NCBI GenBank assembly: GCA_015056795.1
Contig: SVFO01000029.1
Coordinates: 1-48,731, forward strand
Source of the DNA: Lachnospiraceae bacterium
GTDB taxonomy: Bacteria; Bacillota; Clostridia; Lachnospirales; Lachnospiraceae
Length of the DNA: 48,731 nt
Direction of reading: 5' to 3'
Part shown: piece after piece, positions 8,408 through 17,372 of the stretch
Numbering within the stretch: the first letter of the stretch is position 1
Layout: every line of letters begins with the position of its first letter
Translations under genes and position numbers: made by a program
The notes under the pieces: generated by a model
Seen by the model: the letters and a program-made list of their open reading frames with translations, nothing else
Database searches by the model: none
Told to the model about the DNA's origin: nothing

Positions 8408-9790
8408 TCAGATTCTGCGGGCCTCTTCCCTTATTGTATTCATCCTTCGCATCAATCTCCGCTTATAGCTTACATATCTCATGACGGCGGTCACGCCGCT
8501 TAAGGCCCAAACGATCCCGACAGACCACCAGATGCCCCACAGGCCGATGGCGGGAATCTTTACCATCATCACCGGAACAATAAATCTTCCAAACACCTCG
8601 ACAATGCCGTTTAGCAGCGCAAAAATGGAATCTCCCAAGCCGTTCAGAACGCCCCTGACAACATAGATCATGCCCAGCATCACATAGAAAAAGCTGGTGA
8701 TCCTAAGGGCCTTAGCGCCCATTTTAATCACGGGCTCATCCTCCACAAAGAAGCGGATGACGTCCTCGCCAAAAAACTGCATCACCGGAAGCATCAGGAC
8801 GGAAAAGATCAGCATCAGGAGGATTCCCTTTTGATATCCTTCCTTTACCCTGTCCATCTTATTGGCCCCATAGTTTTGGCCCGTGAACGTGGAGAGCGCC
8901 GCGCCCAGCGTCTGGTAAGGCTGGTGGATGATCTGTTCAATCCTGCTGGTTGCAGTAAATGCCGCCACCGTCACCTTACCATAGGAATTTACGACCTTTT
9001 GCAGCGCCATGCAGGAGATTGCGATCAGGGAAAACTGCAGGGAAAGCGGTATTCCAAGCTTTAGCACCTTTCCGGTGATCATGGCGTTGTACTTCAGATC
9101 CTCCCTGGAAAACTTAAAATAACTGTTTTTCCACATGGCATACCCGAGACACGTGATTCCGGAAACAAATTGGGAGATCACCGTTGCAATGCCCGCTCCC
9201 ATGACACTCATCCGGAAAACGCAGACAAACAAAAGGTCAAGTCCCGTATTTAAAAGGCAGGAAAAGATCAGGAAAAACAGCGGCGTCTTCGAATCTCCCA
9301 GAGCCCGCAGCATCGAAGAGGCATAATTATACAGGGATACAAAGACAATCCCCACGCACATGATCTTCATGTAGATCACTGCTTCTCCCATAATCTCGGA
9401 TGGCGTCTCCAAAAGCCGCAATATGGGTTCTGACAAAAAGTACGCCGTGATACCCACCGCCAGCGGAAACACCAGCATCACGTAGCCTGTATTGATAATG
9501 CAACTCTTTACGGCGCCGTCATCTTCCTTCCCAAAAAACTGGGAGGTAATGATCCCTCCGCCGTTGCCAATTCCGTTGCACAGCGCAAAAAACAGAAACG
9601 TCACGGAGTTGGTCGCGCCAATGGCCGCCAGCGCGTCCGCGCCGACCACCTGGCCCACCACTACGGAATCCACCAAATTATATACCTGCTGAAACAAATT
9701 TCCGATAAGCATCGGAATCGAAAACATGATAATTAAGGAGACGGGATTTCCTTCCGTCATCCGATATACTGCTGCCTTTTGTTCTTTCAT
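8408..9790 (-). CDS. MATE family multidrug/solute exporter
   Basis: A 460-residue integral membrane protein with about 12 hydrophobic segments. The N-terminal pattern MTEGNPVSLIIMFSIPMLIGNLFQQVYNLVDSVVVG is characteristic of NorM/DinF-type MATE transporters, cation-coupled exporters of drugs and metabolites. The two halves show the usual internal similarity, for instance the repeated GxxxxxxxSQF/TGQ region. I chose the ATG at 9790 (AGGATGG upstream); the frame extends 15 codons further without a site. The gene is monocistronic with its own terminator. The substrate cannot be inferred. Confidence 0.9.
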   Translation of the reverse strand: MKEQKAAVYRMTEGNPVSLIIMFSIPMLIGNLFQQVYNLVDSVVVGQVVGADALAAIGATNSVTFLFFALCNGIGNGGGIITSQFFGKEDDGAVKSCIINTGYVMLVFPLAVGITAYFLSEPILRLLETPSEIMGEAVIYMKIMCVGIVFVSLYNYASSMLRALGDSKTPLFFLIFSCLLNTGLDLLFVCVFRMSVMGAGIATVISQFVSGITCLGYAMWKNSYFKFSREDLKYNAMITGKVLKLGIPLSLQFSLIAISCMALQKVVNSYGKVTVAAFTATSRIEQIIHQPYQTLGAALSTFTGQNYGANKMDRVKEGYQKGILLMLIFSVLMLPVMQFFGEDVIRFFVEDEPVIKMGAKALRITSFFYVMLGMIYVVRGVLNGLGDSIFALLNGIVEVFGRFIVPVMMVKIPAIGLWGIWWSVGIVWALSGVTAVMRYVSYKRRLMRRMNTIREEARRI

Positions 9791-10049
9791 CTTACCATCC
9801 TGCCATTGATCGTGCTTACGCTCCAATCCCAACACACCTTTTTAAGAAATGCCGCCCCATTTCGACCTTCTGTCTTTGGCATGGTACAACGCTTCAGAAA
9901 ATTTTGCAAGCGTTTTTTCGCACATGGACAATTTCATTGGTTTAAAGAACAATATACTCCATTCTCAGGACATCTTCCTTTTCGTAAACTATAGTTGGAT
10001 ACCGTTCTGTTGATCTTATCGTTCATGGCATACCCAAAGGAGAAATATC

Positions 10050-11777
10050 GTGAAAACACTCTGGAAACTCACCAAAGAAGCTGCTCGTTATAAGGGTTTG
10101 TATGTGATAGCCATTCTTTCCACGTTTGGCCTTACACTTGTAAATCTCTCAGCGCCGAAGGTTCTGTCCTCCATGACGGGGATTGTGGAACGGGGTGTTG
10201 ATGATGCTTCCTTAAAATCTATTATGCATTTGGCAACCTTGCTTTTGGGGCTCTATCTGCTTCGGGTACTGTTTCGGTTCCTAAGCAACTACCTTGCACA
10301 CAGGGCCGCGTGGTATCTCGTGGGCGACCTGAGAAGCCGCCTTTATGACAAGCTCCAATGCCTTGACCTCGGCTTTTTCCATGACAAGCAGACTGGTGAC
10401 CTCATGAGCCGCGTTGTCAATGATACCAGAGACTTCGAGCTTCTCTATGCACACATGATCCCCGACATTATTACGAACCTTGTCACCTTTGTTGGCGTTC
10501 TTACGATCCTGCTGACCATCAACTGGAAGCTGGCACTAATCACCTGCTGCCCCATCCCATTGATCTTAATCTCTGGCGTAATTTTCGCTAAAATTGTAAG
10601 ACCCTATTTCAGGGCTTCACAAAAGGTTATGGGCGAGCTGAATGCACAGCTTCAAGACAGCCTCTCTGGCCTGCATGAAATTCAGGCCTTTGGTCAGGAG
10701 GAATACGAGGGCGAGCGCGTTCGTCAGAAGAGCTTAGAGCAGGTTGTTGCCATGCTGCGGGCACTTCGCGCCAGCGCCATTTTCCACCCCTGCGTGGAGC
10801 TGCTCTCATCCACGGGTACGGTTTTAGTCGTTTTCTTTGGAGGATATCTTGCCTATAAGGGTCAAATCACGGTGGCGGACATCGTTGCCTTTGTCCTGTA
10901 TCTCTCCCTCTTTTATGCTCCCGTGTCAGGTCTTGCAAACCTGTTGGAAAGCTTGCAGCAATCCTTGGCGGGTGCAGAGCGTGTCACCCTGATTCTTGAT
11001 ACGCCCTCTGCAATCCAGAATGCAGAGGATGCAAAGCCTCTGGAGAATGTCAAGGGTGGCATTGCCTTTGATGACGTGACCTTCCATTATGATAATAAAA
11101 TTCCTGTGTTACGGCATGTATCCTTCTCCTGTGATCCTGGCATGATGGTTGCCCTCGTTGGACCCACGGGCGTTGGAAAGACCACGGCGACACAGCTGAT
11201 CTCGAGATTTTATGATCCCATCGAGGGTCGTATCCTAATCGACGGTCATGACATCAAAACCGTTACGCTGGAGAGCCTTCGCCATAACATTTCTCCCGTT
11301 TTGCAGGATACCTTCCTGTTCAACGGAAGCATCGCGGAAAACATTGGATATGCCCGTCCAGATGCCACCAGAGAGGAAATTGAGGCGGCTGCAAAGGCTG
11401 CGCACATCCATGAGGACATCCTGCACATGCCAGACCAATATGAAACGCAGGTCGGCGAGCGAGGCCTTCGCCTTTCCGGAGGACAAAAACAGCGCGTAGC
11501 CATCGCCCGCGCCATTCTTCGAAACAGTCCCATTATTGTATTGGATGAAGCCACCGCTTCCGTTGACGTCGCAACGGAGCAGCAGATTCAAAAGGCCATT
11601 GGCGAGCTTGCAGGAAAACGAACCATCATCGCCATCGCACACCGTCTCTCCACCATCATGAATGCCGATCTGATCCTTGTCATTCATAATGGCGAAATCG
11701 CAGAGCGCGGTACCCATGCCGAGCTTATGGAGAAAAAGGGCATTTACTACAACATGCAGAAAGCGCAGCTGGCCTGA
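10050..11777 (+). CDS. ABC exporter, fused membrane and ATPase domains
   Basis: The 575-residue half-transporter has a six-helix ABC membrane domain (residues 1-310) and an ATP-binding domain with Walker A GPTGVGKTT (371-379), signature LSGGQ (475-479), Walker B IIVLDEA (495-501) and an H-loop in IAIAHRLST. This is the ABCB/MsbA-like exporter arrangement, and it probably works as a homodimer since no partner gene is adjacent. The start is GTG at 10050, six bases after AAAGGAGA. The terminator hairpin overlaps the last codons. Substrate unknown. Confidence 0.92.
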   Translation: MKTLWKLTKEAARYKGLYVIAILSTFGLTLVNLSAPKVLSSMTGIVERGVDDASLKSIMHLATLLLGLYLLRVLFRFLSNYLAHRAAWYLVGDLRSRLYDKLQCLDLGFFHDKQTGDLMSRVVNDTRDFELLYAHMIPDIITNLVTFVGVLTILLTINWKLALITCCPIPLILISGVIFAKIVRPYFRASQKVMGELNAQLQDSLSGLHEIQAFGQEEYEGERVRQKSLEQVVAMLRALRASAIFHPCVELLSSTGTVLVVFFGGYLAYKGQITVADIVAFVLYLSLFYAPVSGLANLLESLQQSLAGAERVTLILDTPSAIQNAEDAKPLENVKGGIAFDDVTFHYDNKIPVLRHVSFSCDPGMMVALVGPTGVGKTTATQLISRFYDPIEGRILIDGHDIKTVTLESLRHNISPVLQDTFLFNGSIAENIGYARPDATREEIEAAAKAAHIHEDILHMPDQYETQVGERGLRLSGGQKQRVAIARAILRNSPIIVLDEATASVDVATEQQIQKAIGELAGKRTIIAIAHRLSTIMNADLILVIHNGEIAERGTHAELMEKKGIYYNMQKAQLA

Positions 11778-11802
11778 GTAATCAGGCAGCTGCTTTTTTA
11801 TA
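11764..11802 (+). terminator. terminator overlapping the ABC exporter stop codon
   Basis: GCAGCTGGCCTGA and TCAGGCAGCTGC pair across a four-base loop with one unpaired base, followed by TTTTTT. The stem includes the last codons and the stop codon of the exporter gene. Confidence 0.85.
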
Positions 11803-11820
11803 AGACTTCCCAAGTCGCCA

Positions 11821-12750
11821 TTATCCGTTTATGAAGATATCGATTACTGTCTCGATTTCATTTGTACCCAATGGGCTCGCAGCTGTTTCTTCCGTGATGA
11901 TAAGGTTTTGTCCAAGAATAATACCATTTTTCATAAGTGTTTTTAATCTTAACACTGAATTTCCGGCATAAGCCTTATCATCCATCATGCCCCTGTGCTC
12001 CCAATAAATTTCTTTTCTCGCTTTTCTATTCAAAATCGTAAAATCCGGATGAATGATCGATCCATTTTGCAACAATAACGGACATTCATATTTGTAAGGA
12101 ATTCCTCTTTCAGCGAGTGCATTTGCTATATTTAATTCCGATTTTGACCTTACTCTTTCTTTTCTGTTTGTTTCATAATACGGAACATAATCGGATATTT
12201 CTTTTCCGACAAATGGTATGTTTATCCAATAATCGGTATAATCCTCATCTGACATCGCGATAGGATCAATATATTTTTTTACTTCTTCAGGATAATTGGA
12301 ATAGATTTGTTGAAGACTTGTGACAAAACTAACTGAATGTTTTTGCTGAGAATTTGATTCGAAATTTATTGAGTGATTTTGCTGAAGGGCTGGTTTGAAA
12401 TGATCTGAACATACCTTCTTCCGGCTTCCGAAAGGAGCATGGGATTTGTTAAGAAGCATTTCCAAAACAACAATTTCACGCTCAACAAGTTTTAAGCATT
12501 TTTCATCATATGATTTTTGTAAATATACCTTTAGTTGGGAGGTATTCGATTTAGATATGTATTCTCCTGTTTTCTCATCTTTTTCTTTTCTCAAATAAAA
12601 TTGTGTATGATTCTTTGTTTGAATGATATGGATCTTTCCTGGCGGTGCTTTCATTAATGCATTCTCCTTGATTTGTTTGGTCTGTAAAAGCTCTTGATAT
12701 CTTCTGCTCGCTTCATCATACAAATTAGTTTGTTTCATTAATACCTTCAT
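11821..12750 (-). CDS. uncharacterised protein with a PD-(D/E)XK-like C-terminal domain
   Basis: The 309-residue protein has a charged, coiled-coil-prone N-terminal half (residues 1-110) and a C-terminal region with a restriction-endonuclease-like pattern: RSKSELNIANAL, YKYECPLLL, HPDFTILN and IYWEHRGMMD near residues 215-275. The order E...D-x(n)-E-x-R resembles PD-(D/E)XK nucleases seen in many Firmicute proteins of unknown role. The ATG at 12750 has GGAGG four bases upstream. Its sequence is visibly AT-richer than its neighbours and it sits beside a tandem repeat, suggesting acquisition. The function is unproven; nuclease activity is an inference from the motif. Confidence 0.6.
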   Translation of the reverse strand: MKVLMKQTNLYDEASRRYQELLQTKQIKENALMKAPPGKIHIIQTKNHTQFYLRKEKDEKTGEYISKSNTSQLKVYLQKSYDEKCLKLVEREIVVLEMLLNKSHAPFGSRKKVCSDHFKPALQQNHSINFESNSQQKHSVSFVTSLQQIYSNYPEEVKKYIDPIAMSDEDYTDYWINIPFVGKEISDYVPYYETNRKERVRSKSELNIANALAERGIPYKYECPLLLQNGSIIHPDFTILNRKARKEIYWEHRGMMDDKAYAGNSVLRLKTLMKNGIILGQNLIITEETAASPLGTNEIETVIDIFING

Positions 12751-12816
12751 GTTTCCTCCTTGTATTTTATGATAAATATGCTGCATACAACGAATTTCCA
12801 TTATTTTCCATATATT

Positions 12817-12990
12817 GTTGTCTAAAACTAAGGTGAAACTGTTTTAGGACAACGATTTCTTAAATAATTCCTTTTTCGTTGTCCTTAATTGGGACAGGGT
12901 TGTTTTGGAACAACAATTTTTTAAAATTTACTATTTTTCGTTGTCCATTTCTGAGATAGGAGTTCTTCGGGACAATATTTTATAACAAAT
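12817..12990. repeat. three degenerate tandem repeats of 61-62 bases
   Basis: GTTGTC recurs at 12817, 12878 and 12940, each followed by a related unit that includes a (G)GGACAA or GGAACAAC block and an AT-rich segment ending in TTTTTC. Within the units, ACAACGA and TCGTTGT form imperfect hairpins. The array lies upstream of the AT-rich PD-(D/E)XK-like gene and downstream of the thrS terminator. Confidence 0.65.
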
Positions 12991-13047
12991 CGGGGGATTT
13001 TTGTTGCTTTGAAATCTGATTTGTTTCCATAAGCAACCTTAGATGAA

Positions 13048-13087
13048 GAAAAAAAGGATTTCCGGTGCCCAAAACCAGGGCACCGGA
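13048..13087 (-). terminator. terminator downstream of thrS
   Basis: On the minus strand TCCGGTGCCC and GGGCACCGGA form a 10-base stem with a 7-base loop, followed shortly by a run of seven T. It is about 85 bases past the thrS stop codon. Confidence 0.8.
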
Positions 13088-13171
13088 AAATAGAATATTT
13101 ATAAATTCCTTTGTTGAAAACCAACTTCTATAGAGCTAACTATTCTTTTGGACTGTCATCCAATTTAGTCT

Positions 13172-14959
13172 TTATCTCGCCTTGGTGCGGATCTCCTCGG
13201 TCACCTTTGCGATAAAGTCATCAAGGCTCATCACTTCGTTCTCGGTGCAGTCACGCTTACGAACGCTGACGGTGCCGTCCTCGGCCTCCTTCTGGCCAAT
13301 GATCAGCATGTAAGGTACGCGGTCAACCTGCTGACCCTCACGAATCTTGTAGCCGATCTTCTCACTTCTGTCATCCAGGAAGGTGCGAACGCCTGCATTT
13401 TCCAGTGCCTCGTTCACCTTTGCAGCATAATCGTTGGTCTTCTCGCTGACGGGAAGGACCTTTACCTGCAGGGGTGCAAGCCAGGTCGGGAACTTACCCA
13501 TGGTCTGCTCAATAATGTAAGCCATGAAACGATCCAGCGTTCCCAGAATTGCACGGTGAAGAACTACAGGGGTCTTCTCGGTGCTGTCGCTGTCAACATA
13601 CTTCAGGTCAAACTTCATGGGCAGGCAGAAGTCAAGCTGACAGGTGGAAAGGGTAATCTCCGCGCCAACGGCAGGCTTTACGTTCACGTCCAGCTTCGGG
13701 CCATAGAAAGCAGCCTCACCGATCTCCTCCGTGTACTCGATGCCGATGTCATTGAGCACCTGACGAAGGGATGCCTCTGCGGTATTCCACATGTCATCAT
13801 CAGGATAATATTTCTCGGTATCTGCGGGATCACGCAGGGAAAGAACGCAGCGATAATCCGTAATGCCAAAATCATTGTAAACGTCAAGGATCAGGTCAAC
13901 AACTTTCTTGAACTCTTCCTCGATCTGGCCAGGCGTAACGAACAGATGCGCGTCATTCTGGCAGAAATGTCTTACACGCTCAATGCCCTTCAGGGTACCG
14001 CTGGCCTCGAAACGGAAGTCATGAGCAATCTCACCGATACGGATGGGAAGCTCACGGTAGCTGTGAGGCTTGTTAGCGTAAATCATCATGTGATGAGGGC
14101 AGTTCATGGGACGAAGCACGAAGGTCTCGCCCTCTACCTCCATGGGAGGGAACATGTTTTTACGATAATGATCCCAGTGACCGCTGGTCTTGTACAGCTG
14201 AACGCTGCCGACACAAGGGGTCAGCACATGCTGATAGCCAAGCTTTAATTCCTTGTCACGAATATAGTTCTCGAGCTCCCGCCACACGGTATAGCCCTTG
14301 GGAAGGAACATGGGAAGACCCTTACCGATCAGGTCATCCGACATGAACAGACCCATCTCCTTACCGATCTTACGATGGTCGCGCGCCTTTGCCTCCTCAA
14401 GCTGCTTCTCATATTCAGCCAGCTCCTCCTGGGAAGCAAATGCAACACCGTTGATACGGGTCAGCATCTTATTCTTCGCATTATCCTTCCAGTACGCACC
14501 GCTCTGTCCGGTGATCTTGAAGGCCTTCAGTGCCTTGGTGTAGCAGATGTGAGGTCCGATACACATGTCAATGTAATCGCCCTGCTGATAGAAGCTAATG
14601 ACAGCATCCTCAGGAAGGTCACCGATGTGCTCCTCCTTATACTTTGCACCGCGCTCGTGCATAAACTTAACGGCCTCCTCGCGGCCAAGGATAAAGGACT
14701 TGAAGGGAAGGTTTTCCTTCGTAATCTTCTTCATCTCTGCCTCGATGGCTGCAAGATCCTCATCGGTAAGCTTCTTGTCGCCGAGGTCTACGTCATAATA
14801 GAATCCTCTCTCAGTTGCAGGACCGTAGGCAAAGTCTGCCTCGGGATAGAGTCTTTGAATGGCCTGTGCCATGATGTGTGCGGCTGAGTGACGCAGTACG
14901 TGCGTTACCTCCTCTTCGGGACACTCGCCAACAGTTCCGTCCTTGTAAATAATCTTCAT
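13172..14959 (-). CDS. thrS: threonyl-tRNA synthetase lacking the TGS domain
   Basis: Class II synthetase charging tRNA-Thr in the cytoplasm. The 595-residue protein contains the N2 editing domain (HSAAHIMAQA near residue 24 and CIGPHICYTK near 135), the catalytic core with zinc ligands in MNCPHHMM, NDAHLF and VVLHRAILGT, motif 2 RFEASG...RVRHF, and the C-terminal anticodon-binding domain. Bacterial ThrRS is usually about 640 residues and starts with a TGS domain of about 60 residues; here only a ten-residue lead (MKIIYKDGTV) precedes the editing domain. AAAGGAG lies 7 bases before the ATG, so the short start looks genuine. Expression is controlled by the T-box leader upstream. Confidence 0.95.
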   Translation of the reverse strand: MKIIYKDGTVGECPEEEVTHVLRHSAAHIMAQAIQRLYPEADFAYGPATERGFYYDVDLGDKKLTDEDLAAIEAEMKKITKENLPFKSFILGREEAVKFMHERGAKYKEEHIGDLPEDAVISFYQQGDYIDMCIGPHICYTKALKAFKITGQSGAYWKDNAKNKMLTRINGVAFASQEELAEYEKQLEEAKARDHRKIGKEMGLFMSDDLIGKGLPMFLPKGYTVWRELENYIRDKELKLGYQHVLTPCVGSVQLYKTSGHWDHYRKNMFPPMEVEGETFVLRPMNCPHHMMIYANKPHSYRELPIRIGEIAHDFRFEASGTLKGIERVRHFCQNDAHLFVTPGQIEEEFKKVVDLILDVYNDFGITDYRCVLSLRDPADTEKYYPDDDMWNTAEASLRQVLNDIGIEYTEEIGEAAFYGPKLDVNVKPAVGAEITLSTCQLDFCLPMKFDLKYVDSDSTEKTPVVLHRAILGTLDRFMAYIIEQTMGKFPTWLAPLQVKVLPVSEKTNDYAAKVNEALENAGVRTFLDDRSEKIGYKIREGQQVDRVPYMLIIGQKEAEDGTVSVRKRDCTENEVMSLDDFIAKVTEEIRTKAR

Positions 14960-14981
14960 AGGGTTACTCCTTTCTGAATAA

Positions 14982-14995
14982 AATCGCTTCGCGAT
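14982..14995 (-). promoter_or_regulatory. leader hairpin motif upstream of the thrS ribosome binding site
   Basis: ATCGCGAAGCGATT (minus strand) folds as ATCGC-GAA-GCGAT and lies 22 bases before the thrS start, just ahead of AAAGGAG. The same motif precedes the genes starting at 45380 and 47196. Confidence 0.5.
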
Positions 14996-15027
14996 GATTG
15001 GCTACATTCCACTCGGCTCCATAACAG

Positions 15028-15071
15028 CGAAGAATATTTCGTCGCAATTACGGCGCCGTAAATATTCTTCG
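15028..15071. repeat. 12-base inverted repeat in the thrS leader
   Basis: CGAAGAATATTT and AAATATTCTTCG are perfect inverted copies around a 20-base loop that itself contains the palindrome ACGGCGCCGT. It lies between the T-box terminator and the thrS start, so it is present only in the read-through transcript. Confidence 0.6.
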
Positions 15072-15105
15072 GTCGCCTCGCTTCATTTCGCTGAGTTTAG
15101 GGGTA

Positions 15106-15357
15106 ACAAAAAGCACCCCTGTTTCCAAGGGTGCTCAAATAAGCACGGTACCACCTTGATTTTTCACTCGGGTATCCAGTAACGATGGATATTTCGTCAT
15201 GCTTGCGTCTGAAACCTAGCTGCGCGTGCTTGGCTTAGTCTTTCTCGCATGAAGCTCAGGAGCGGTCTCCTCCGTATCCTTGTGTCGCCCTTTCACCTGT
15301 CGGCAACTCTCTGTAACAAAGGTTCTAACGAATTCGGTCTCCGTCAAAGCTGTGTTA
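15106..15357 (-). promoter_or_regulatory. T-box riboswitch of thrS
   Basis: On the minus strand the leader has the stem I elements AGAGAGTTGCCGACAGGTGAAAGG, the conserved T-box AAGGTGGTACCGTG (15144-15157), and the terminator stem GAGCACCCTTG / CAGGGGTGC followed by TTTTTGTT (15136-15106). T-box leaders sense uncharged tRNA and open the terminator. A likely specifier is ACC (threonine) at 15266-15264, within GGAGACCGCTCC next to the base of stem I; this placement is my inference from base pairing. Confidence 0.93.
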
Positions 15358-15363
15358 CCTGTA

Positions 15364-15391
15364 ATTATATCACGGCTTTCTAAAAAAGCAA
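15364..15391 (-). promoter_or_regulatory. promoter of the thrS T-box transcript
   Basis: TTGCTT (15391-15386) and TATAAT (15369-15364) are separated by 16 bases and lie just upstream of the T-box leader. Confidence 0.75.
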
Positions 15392-15407
15392 GTGGAAAAA
15401 CTTATCC

Positions 15408-15851
15408 CTAAATTGTTTTTTGGAACAATTGATCAACCACGCCATAGATCGTCACGCAGTCTCCAAGCTTTACAAATCCGAATTTCTCATATAAGCCGCG
15501 CTCCCCGCTCATGATATAAACCTGAGCATATCCAAGCTCCTTTGCATAAACCTCAATCTGGTTGATCATCTTTTCAGAATATCTGTTGCCGCGGAATTTC
15601 TCATCTACAAAAATATAGCCAATGAAGGGCTTATAATCAAAACGATCTGGTAACTCGTCCTTTTCCGTCAGCGTACAAAAACCTACAACATTTTCTCCGT
15701 CACAGATCGCAACGACTCTTTCCCAAGAAAGGAAAGCATTCTCTTTCATGCGCTTGGCAAGATAATGGCCCGCCTTCCAAGAACAATTCTCTGCCAACTC
15801 GATCGTCTTATCCCAAAAAGGATGTCCCTGCTGCATCAAATAAATCTCCAT
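15408..15851 (-). CDS. GNAT family N-acetyltransferase
   Basis: A 147-residue protein with the GNAT fold pattern: a central strand YIFVDEKFRGNRYSEKMI, where the RGNRYS loop is the acetyl-CoA pyrophosphate-binding motif, followed by YAQVYIMSGERGLYEKFGFVKLG, the usual C-terminal strand and Tyr-containing helix. It transfers acetyl from acetyl-CoA to an amine; the acceptor is unknown. AGGAGGG is 5 bases before the ATG. It is monocistronic and separated from thrS by the T-box promoter. Confidence 0.88.
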   Translation of the reverse strand: MEIYLMQQGHPFWDKTIELAENCSWKAGHYLAKRMKENAFLSWERVVAICDGENVVGFCTLTEKDELPDRFDYKPFIGYIFVDEKFRGNRYSEKMINQIEVYAKELGYAQVYIMSGERGLYEKFGFVKLGDCVTIYGVVDQLFQKTI

Positions 15852-15963
15852 GAAATGCCCTCCTTGTTGTTATTCCATTGTATAAGCATACTATATAAAA
15901 TAATTATATACTATCTTTCAAAAGAATACAATCCCGCCTCTGCTTAACAGCTTTTAAAATCTA

Positions 15964-16002
15964 TTGACAAAGAGAAATTAACATGATATCATAACGATAT
16001 CA
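15964..16002 (+). promoter_or_regulatory. promoter and overlapping operator of the SPFH gene
   Basis: TTGACA (15964-15969) and TATCAT (15987-15992) are 17 bases apart. The inverted repeat TGATATC-ATAAC-GATATCA (15984-16002) covers the -10 box, as expected for a repressor site. The AAAGGAGG of the gene follows directly. Confidence 0.75.
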
Positions 16003-16017
16003 AAAGGAGGTGCTCTT

Positions 16018-16998
16018 ATGAAAGAGAAAATTTTAACTTCAAAGAAAAATGGTATGTTTGTATTGATCCTGTCAATCTTTTTGTACGCCATTGCAATTCC
16101 GGGAATCGCAATTTCTGCATCCATGAATCTCATTCCATTAACGATATTCTTTGTCTTATTCTTAATGTTTGGATGGATCCTCTGGTGCGGACTTAAGGTG
16201 CTAAGACCTCAGGAAGCGCTTGTGCTGACACTGTTTGGTAAATATATCGGAACCCTAAAGGACGAAGGCTTCTATTTCGTAAATCCTTTCTGCTCGGCAG
16301 TAAACCCTGCTGCAGGCACAAACCTTAAGCAGAGCGGTGACGTGCAGGCCAAGTCGGATGCCCTTCAGACGCAGGCTGCATATTCCAAGAAGATGTCCCT
16401 GAAGATCATGACGCTGAACAACAGCCGTCAGAAAATCAATGATTGCCTTGGTAATCCCATTGAGATCGGCATCGCCGTAACCTGGAGAATCGTTGATACT
16501 GCAAAGGCAGCCTTCAACGTAGAAAACTACAAGGAATTCCTCTCCCTGCAGTGTGACAGCGCCCTGCGTAACATCGTGAGAATTTACCCTTATGACGTTG
16601 CTTCCGGCGTGGATACGACCGGTGACGGCGTGGCTGACGAGGGCAGCCTTCGCGGCTCCAGTGAGACCGTTGCAAAGAGGATCAAGGAAGAAATCCAGAC
16701 CAGAGTAAACGAGGCCGGAATCGAGATCATCGAAGCCCGCATCACCTACCTTGCATATGCTACTGAGATCGCTTCCGTAATGCTTCAGAGACAGCAGGCT
16801 TCCGCCATCATCGACGCAAGAAAGATGATCGTGGACGGCGCAGTCGGCATGGTGGAAATGGCTCTGGAGAGACTGAACGAAAAGGAAATTGTGAATCTGG
16901 ATGAGGAGCGCAAGGCAGCCATGGTATCCAATCTTCTGGTAGTGCTCTGTGGCAACAAGGATGCTCAGCCTGTTGTAAATTCCGGTAGTTTATATTAA
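16018..16998 (+). CDS. SPFH/Band 7 domain membrane protein
   Basis: The 326-residue protein has two hydrophobic segments (about residues 12-33 and 38-60) followed by an SPFH (stomatin/prohibitin/flotillin/HflK) domain. Typical features are [30 protein letters not shown] and [26 protein letters not shown], then an alpha-helical part with [30 protein letters not shown]. Such proteins oligomerise at the membrane and scaffold other proteins. AAAGGAGG lies 7 bases before the ATG. A ribbon-helix-helix protein follows 73 bases later, probably in the same transcript, and could autoregulate it through the palindrome at the promoter. Confidence 0.88.
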   Translation: MKEKILTSKKNGMFVLILSIFLYAIAIPGIAISASMNLIPLTIFFVLFLMFGWILWCGLKVLRPQEALVLTLFGKYIGTLKDEGFYFVNPFCSAVNPAAGTNLKQSGDVQAKSDALQTQAAYSKKMSLKIMTLNNSRQKINDCLGNPIEIGIAVTWRIVDTAKAAFNVENYKEFLSLQCDSALRNIVRIYPYDVASGVDTTGDGVADEGSLRGSSETVAKRIKEEIQTRVNEAGIEIIEARITYLAYATEIASVMLQRQQASAIIDARKMIVDGAVGMVEMALERLNEKEIVNLDEERKAAMVSNLLVVLCGNKDAQPVVNSGSLY

Positions 16999-17071
16999 AA
17001 TTCAAGGTGGATGCGTTGTCCGTGCATAATGACGCATCCCATCGCAAAGTAGTTTTAGGAGGTAATAGCCC

Positions 17072-17272
17072 ATGGCAGACAATAAAAAACAAGTACCACT
17101 TCGTCTTTCTGCAAAGCTCTATGATGCGATTGCCGCATGGGCCGAGGATGACTTCCGTTCCGTCAACGGTCAGATAGAATATCTCCTGACGGAATGTGTT
17201 AGACAAAGAAAAAAGAACGGCAAGTATGTCTCTGATGAAATAGACATCCCGCCGGAGCTTGACATCAAATAA
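17072..17272 (+). CDS. Arc-type ribbon-helix-helix DNA-binding protein
   Basis: A 66-residue protein whose first strand ([14 protein letters not shown]) and helices ([26 protein letters not shown]) fit the Arc/MetJ ribbon-helix-helix fold, which binds palindromic operators as a dimer of dimers. AGGAGG is 10 bases upstream of the ATG. It follows the SPFH gene in the same direction, and the TGATATC inverted repeat in that gene's promoter is a natural candidate target; this link is an inference. Confidence 0.75.
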   Translation: MADNKKQVPLRLSAKLYDAIAAWAEDDFRSVNGQIEYLLTECVRQRKKNGKYVSDEIDIPPELDIK

Positions 17273-17287
17273 TAAGATCATACAAAC

Positions 17288-17312
17288 AAAGGGTCAGCAA
17301 AAGCTGACCCTT
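17288..17312 (+). terminator. terminator hairpin after the SPFH operon
   Basis: AAGGGTCAGC and GCTGACCCTT form a 10-base stem with an AAAA loop, 16 bases after the small regulator gene. The T-run is poor, so termination strength is uncertain. Confidence 0.6.
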
Positions 17313-17372
17313 CAACATTTCTCTAAAAAGCTTCTACCATTTTATGGATTATACCGACGACCACGCTCATTG

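Noticed and set aside
12817..12990. possible CRISPR array
   Set aside because: Only three diverged units with no constant repeat and variable spacer pattern, and no cas genes nearby; it is a degenerate tandem repeat.
12921..13124. 67-codon minus-strand frame between thrS and the PD-(D/E)XK-like gene
   Set aside because: It starts with TTG, has no ribosome binding site, and contains the thrS terminator hairpin and part of the tandem repeat.
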